Source: DASXTW01 sp036505215 (GTDB lineage: Bacteria > Actinomycetota > UBA4738). Taken from it: 64,000 nucleotides of DNA. Under the pieces are notes generated by a model that worked only from the letters and a program-made list of their open reading frames with translations, made no database searches and was not told the origin of the DNA. The position numbers and the translations under genes were made by a program. The stretch is taken from the NCBI GenBank assembly GCA_036505215.1, contig DASXTW010000176.1, forward strand, positions 8,903 through 72,902, in the 5' to 3' direction. Shown piece by piece: positions 60,705 through 64,000 of the stretch; position 1 is the first letter of the stretch, and each line of letters begins with the position of its first letter.

Positions 60705-60897
60705 CGGTGGCACCGAACGTCTCGTCTGGCTGCAAGGCCCATCCGTGCCCGGCAGGCGCATCTCATACCCTCCGTCCGGTAACTTTCTCGCCCTTCTTAC
60801 CTCGGACGGGGCAGGAGCCGAATCATCTGGGAAACTGTTTGGCATCCTGATGCGAACCACGGCCATGGCTTCGGACGCCCGCATGCATTCATCCCGA

Positions 60898-60903
60898 TAG
60901 TCT
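60898..60903 (+). promoter_or_regulatory. Putative near-leaderless promoter (-10 TAGTCT) for rpoD
   Basis: TAGTCT ends ten bases before the ATG of rpoD. The 209-base gap after dnaG shows no ribosome binding site and nothing else that I can support. Confidence 0.4.
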
Positions 60904-60913
60904 TGCTGACCCC

Positions 60914-62284
60914 ATGACGGAAGATCCCATCGCTGAAGACTCGATCGGGGAAGTCGTTCCCGATCCTGTCCAGACCATCAGCATCGACGAAGCAAAGGAG
61001 GTCATCGTCGCTCGCGGCCGCGAGCGCGGCGGCTTCGTGACCTCCGAGGACCTTCTGGAGGGCCTCCCGGTCGAGGACCTGACCCCGGAGCAGGTCGAGG
61101 ACTTCCTGACGCAAGTCGAGGAGCACCTTCGCCAGGAAGGGATCGAGGTCATCGAGGTCCCCGGCGAAGAGGTGGAGGCGGAAGGGGACATCGTAGGGAT
61201 CCGACTGCCCCGGGACGACGACCTGCTGAAGGCTCCGACCAACGACCCAGTCCGGATGTACCTCAAGGAGATCGGGAAAGTCCCGCTCCTCACGGCGGCG
61301 CAAGAAGTGGACCTGGCCATGCGGATCGAGGGCGGCGAGTTCGCCACGGCTCTCCTGATCTCGCTCGACGGCAACGGAAAGGTCGACCAGAAGCAATTCC
61401 GCAGGGTCGTGGACTCGGTGGTACGGATCCGGGAGCATCAGCTCGACCCCGAGAAACGCCTCCGCCACGAGGGGATCGGCCGGGAGAAGGTCAGCCGAAA
61501 CTACCGGCCCAAGGCCCGCACGGAGACCGTCGACTTCCTGCGTCGCGTCGAGCGGGACGGGCAGCTGGCCAAGAAGAAGCTGATCGAGGCGAACCTCAGA
61601 TTGGTGGTCTCGATCGCCAAGCGGTACGTCGGGCGAGGGATGCTGTTCCTCGATCTGATCCAGGAGGGCAACCTCGGGTTGATCCGAGCGGTCGAGAAGT
61701 TCGACTACTCCAAGGGGTACAAGTTCTCCACCTACGCGACCTGGTGGATCCGTCAGGCGATCACCAGAGCCATCGCCGACCAGGCCCGCACGATCCGGAT
61801 TCCCGTGCACATGGTGGAGACGATCAACAAGCTGGTCCGGGTGCAGCGCCAGCTCCTGCAGGATCTGGGCCGCGAGCCCCTGCCCGAGGAGATCGGCCAG
61901 CAGATGGGTGTGGCCGCCGACAAGGTCCGCGAGATCCTCAAGGTGTCCCAGGAGCCGGTGTCTCTGGAGACTCCCATCGGGGAAGAGGAGGACTCCCACC
62001 TCGGCGACTTCATCGAGGACTCCGAAGCCATCGTGCCGATCGACGCGGCCAGTTTCATCCTCCTTCAGGAGCAGCTCGAATCCGTGCTGCACACCCTGTC
62101 CGAACGGGAGAAGAAGGTCATCCAGCTCAGGTTCGGCCTGCTCGACGGCCATCCCCGGACGCTGGAGGAGGTTGGCCGGGAGTTCGGAGTGACCCGGGAG
62201 CGGATCCGCCAGATCGAGTCGAAGACCCTGTCCAAGCTCCGGCATCCCTCACGGTCGCAGAAGTTGCGCGACTACTTGGAGTAG
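60914..62284 (+). CDS. rpoD: Principal RNA polymerase sigma factor (RpoD/SigA, HrdB type)
   Basis: The 456-residue protein has an acidic region 1.1-like N-terminus, region 1.2 (DPVRMYLKEIGKVPLLTAAQEVDLA), region 2 (LIEANLRLVVSIAKRY, LDLIQEGNLGLIRAVEKFDY, FSTYATWWIRQAITRAI), region 3 and region 4 (RTLEEVGREFGVTRERIRQIE). It directs most transcription in growing cells. A short inserted stretch between 1.2 and 2 (about 140-205) lacks the long Ser/Ala/Lys-rich N-terminus of streptomycete HrdB. Confidence 0.96.
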   Translation: MTEDPIAEDSIGEVVPDPVQTISIDEAKEVIVARGRERGGFVTSEDLLEGLPVEDLTPEQVEDFLTQVEEHLRQEGIEVIEVPGEEVEAEGDIVGIRLPRDDDLLKAPTNDPVRMYLKEIGKVPLLTAAQEVDLAMRIEGGEFATALLISLDGNGKVDQKQFRRVVDSVVRIREHQLDPEKRLRHEGIGREKVSRNYRPKARTETVDFLRRVERDGQLAKKKLIEANLRLVVSIAKRYVGRGMLFLDLIQEGNLGLIRAVEKFDYSKGYKFSTYATWWIRQAITRAIADQARTIRIPVHMVETINKLVRVQRQLLQDLGREPLPEEIGQQMGVAADKVREILKVSQEPVSLETPIGEEEDSHLGDFIEDSEAIVPIDAASFILLQEQLESVLHTLSEREKKVIQLRFGLLDGHPRTLEEVGREFGVTRERIRQIESKTLSKLRHPSRSQKLRDYLE

Positions 62285-62477
62285 CTTTCCACGGGCTCCC
62301 TAGGTGGTGTGCGCTAGCCCGATCGGGCGCCCCACGAACAAGCCTCATACGGTCAGCAGAGGAAGTAGTCGCGTCCGGCGCGGACGGCTGAACCTGTAGC
62401 AAGTTACGTCGGATATCGCTTGCCGAACGCGAGTGCTGGTGCTTCCGTGGGCCCCGTCCTCGTCCGGAAGGATGCCC

Positions 62478-63046
62478 ATGAGCACTCCGCGCCCTGCCCA
62501 CTCGAAGATCTCCCGTCGCTCCATGTTGAAGCGACTCGGTGCGGCATCGACGGTCGCCTGGACTGCCCCGGTTATCACCAGCTTCAGGGCGCCGGCCTTT
62601 GCCCAGGGCTCTCCGCCGGGTGATGGCTTCCCATACGGGTCGTGCGGTTGGCGCTACAAGCAGGTGGAGCACGGAGGAGATCCGGGCTTCCAGTCGGGAC
62701 CCGAGCCCCCGGGTTCAGTTCCGGATGCGCTGCCTTCGGCAGCGACCCCCACGGCTGCCCACTACCGCATCAGACGAACTGGGATGTGGACACCGACATG
62801 CTCCTTCGGCGGACCGTCCGGGTCCCGGACGGGACGACTGACGTGACGGTCGGTGTCGCCATCGACAATGATTTCTTCGCCTACTGGGATGGAGCCCTTA
62901 TCGGGTCCGGTACCCACGATGGATGCGCGGAGTTCGACAGCTTCGTGCTCGGAGCGCCGCCAACGCCCGGGGATCACCTGCTCGCCGTGCGGGGCATAGA
63001 CCGCGGAGGGGAAAGCTTCCTGGACGTCCGCGTCACGATCTCCTGA
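62478..63046 (+). pseudogene. Tat-signal secreted protein broken by a one-base frameshift
   Basis: The N-terminal frame starts at ATG 62478 (GGAAGG six bases upstream) and encodes a twin-arginine signal (ISRRSMLKRLGAASTVAW, ending APAFA) and CGWRYKQVEHGGDPGFQ. The coherent C-terminal sequence is in another frame: FGSDPHGCPLPHQTNWDVDTDML, VTVGVAIDNDFFAYWDG, HLLAVRGIDRGGESF. Adding one C to the CCCCC run at 62706-62710 joins them perfectly (PEPPGFSSGCAAFGS). The span of 569 bases is one short of a multiple of three. The run makes an assembly or sequencing error as likely as true decay. The intact product would be about 189 residues with a beta-sandwich of unknown function. Confidence 0.72.
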
Positions 63047-63050
63047 CGCT

Positions 63051-63341
63051 TCAGGGTTGCGCGTCGAGTCGATCGATGAGGAGTTCGGTCTCATCACCCT
63101 TGTGCAGCCGGGTCCTCACCGCCGTCCCTGCCTTCTCCACCCCGGTCTGGACGGCCTCCAGCCCGCGCCTTGACGCGTCGGCGGCGGCCGACTTGGTTCG
63201 AAAAGCGGCCTTCTGGACGGCCGGAGAGCCCGTGAACTGACTCCACCACCGGCGGATGTCGTCGTAACGTTCCCGGCCCGCTTTCGCCCCCAGGACATAT
63301 CCGGCGCCGAACCCGATCACGAACCCGCTCTTGATCCCCAT
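63051..63341 (-). CDS. YtxH-like small protein with glycine-rich membrane segment
   Basis: The 96-residue protein begins MGIKSGFVIGFGAGYVLGAKAGRERYDDIRRWW, the Gly-zipper membrane helix and GAKAGRERYE/D block common in actinobacterial YtxH-type proteins. An amphipathic helical tail rich in Ala, Lys and Arg follows. The role is unknown; relatives are linked to general stress. GAAAGGAG precedes the ATG. It is convergent with the Tat-signal pseudogene, with four bases between. Confidence 0.75.
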   Translation of the reverse strand: MGIKSGFVIGFGAGYVLGAKAGRERYDDIRRWWSQFTGSPAVQKAAFRTKSAAADASRRGLEAVQTGVEKAGTAVRTRLHKGDETELLIDRLDAQP

Positions 63342-63480
63342 CGCGTTCTCCTTTCACCCGTTCCAGTTTCCTTGCCCCGGGGGTGGCCCATCGAAACCGA
63401 ACTGTACGCCTTGGGGGGCAAGGACTGGCCGGTCCGGAGGGCTCGCATCGTGGCTGGTCGGAAGCTGACCGACCGCTTGG

Positions 63481-63510
63481 TAGACTGGCCGTCGGCCACT
63501 TCCGGCCGAC
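63481..63510 (+). promoter_or_regulatory. Possible tRNA-Asn promoter -10 and hairpin
   Basis: TAGACT at 63481-63486 could be the -10 for tRNA-Asn, placing the start near 63493. A perfect hairpin GTCGGCC-N6-GGCCGAC at 63491-63510 then lies in the leader, two bases before the mature tRNA, and may guide processing. Both are inference. Confidence 0.35.
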
Positions 63511-63512
63511 AT

Positions 63513-63585
63513 TCCGGGGTAGCTCAACCGGCAGAGCGGGGGCCTGTTAAGCCCAAGGTTGTGGGTTCGAGTCCCACCCCCGGAG
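63513..63585 (+). tRNA. tRNA-Asn (anticodon GTT)
   Basis: The acceptor arms TCCGGGG and CCCCGGA pair over seven bases with discriminator G at 63585. The D arm AGCTCAACCGGCAGAGC, the anticodon loop CTGTTAA and a T arm with GTTCGAGTC are all present. CCA is not encoded. The anticodon GTT reads Asn codons. Confidence 0.97.
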
Positions 63586-63627
63586 CGATCTGTCCCAGTC
63601 GTAGCCGTAGGGGCGTCACTCAACTCT

Positions 63628-63633
63628 TACACT
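63628..63633 (+). promoter_or_regulatory. Possible -10 (TACACT) for tRNA-Met
   Basis: TACACT lies 20 bases before the mature 5' end of the second tRNA, in the 68-base gap between the two tRNA genes. No good -35 is visible. Confidence 0.35.
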
Positions 63634-63653
63634 ACGATCGATCGGATCCGGCC

Positions 63654-63727
63654 GGGGCGGTAGCTCAGTTGGTCAGAGCAGCGGACTCATAATCCGCCGG
63701 TCGGAGGTTCGAGTCCTCCCCGCCCCA
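63654..63727 (+). tRNA. tRNA-Met (anticodon CAT), elongator type
   Basis: The acceptor arms GGGGCGG and CCGCCCC pair fully; the discriminator is A at 63727. The D arm is AGCTCAGTTGGTCAGAGC, the anticodon loop CTCATAA, and the T arm contains GGTTCGAGTCC. The first acceptor pair G-C argues against an initiator tRNA. A CAT anticodon can also be tRNA-Ile2 after lysidine modification; pairing with tRNA-Asn favours elongator Met. CCA is not encoded. The remaining 63728-64000 holds no feature that I can support. Confidence 0.93.
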
Positions 63728-64000
63728 CGAGGGATCCTGCAGGTCAGAGGCCTGCTGGCGGGTATCTTCTGCGGACCCGGAAGATATGTGTCCCGCGGTG
63801 GTCCCGCATCCGTCACGCCGCGGTCCGAGAACCAAAGCAGCAGCGGAGAATGTTCCGGTCCTTCGAGTGAGTCTCTTTCTGACAATATGGGGACGATGCG
63901 GAGAGCCCGGTAGGGAGTCGCATCCTTAGCACTGCGACGAGGTCGGGGTTAATTCGCCGCCGCGAGGATCGATAGCTGGTCCAAACGCGAGTTGTTCTAT

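Noticed and set aside
62318..62332. GCCCGATCGGGC palindrome after rpoD as a terminator
   Set aside because: It is short with a four-base GATC centre that is itself palindromic, and no T run follows; not convincing.
63354..63885. Small minus-strand frames ending in GGTRTHNLGLNRPPLC and GAGRTRTSDRRIMSPL
   Set aside because: These peptides are the well-known spurious translations of the antisense strand of tRNA genes, here tRNA-Asn and tRNA-Met.

Overview
This window is chromosomal DNA from a high-GC bacterium, almost certainly a member of the Actinomycetota. The order leuS, comEA, comEC, holA, rpsT, lepA, hemW, hrcA, dnaJ, rsmE, HIT, phoH, ybeY, corC, cdd, recO, uppS, glyS, dgt, dnaG, rpoD matches the conserved order of that phylum (for example Mycobacterium tuberculosis from about Rv2415c back to Rv2343c). 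Start codons are often GTG. Many genes appear to be leaderless: a TAnnnT -10 hexamer lies 7-9 bases before the start codon. This also fits Actinomycetota. I cannot name a genus.

Layout. 1-8545: end of leuS, competence pair comEA-comEC, holA, rpsT, lepA, hemW. 8553-10974 (minus): an ECF sigma factor and an overlapping membrane-anchored beta-propeller that is probably its partner. 11050-18599: a CIRCE-controlled hrcA-dnaJ-rsmE run and HIT-phoH-ybeY-corC-cdd; phoH carries a 358-residue class 3 intein with an intact-looking homing endonuclease. 18600-41500: an accessory block lying where era normally sits. It holds a secreted choice-of-anchor protein behind a palindrome-controlled promoter, deoC with a full-length and a half-length aldehyde dehydrogenase, a 16-kb co-directional operon of five very large proteins (M64-type metallopeptidase, DUF6603-like protein, three proteins of unknown function), and a TetR regulator with three matching operators that seems to control one 76-residue protein. 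41595-46834: recO, uppS, a gamma-glutamylcyclotransferase-like gene, a VOC protein, a frameshifted AraC-type regulator, glyS. 46845-57730: a HExxH lipoprotein, a minus-strand four-gene metabolic operon (split ThDP decarboxylase, cyclase-family hydrolase, bicupin), ppdK, and a coupled trio of exported proteins (two propeller-like, one NlpC/P60-like). 57801-64000: dgt, dnaG, rpoD, a frameshifted Tat-signal protein, a YtxH-like protein, tRNA-Asn and tRNA-Met.

The best candidate for an undescribed system is the five-gene operon at 24583-40522. The four downstream genes are separated by at most 15 bases or overlap, their products total over 4,400 residues, and only the peptidase and the DUF6603-like core look familiar. 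The other strong observations are the class 3 intein in PhoH, the TetR/operator/small-protein module, the spacer-centred palindrome at 18718-18737 and the recurrent leaderless promoters.

I saw no CRISPR array, rRNA, transposase, integrase or phage structural gene. All functional calls rest on reading motifs by eye; no database search was possible.
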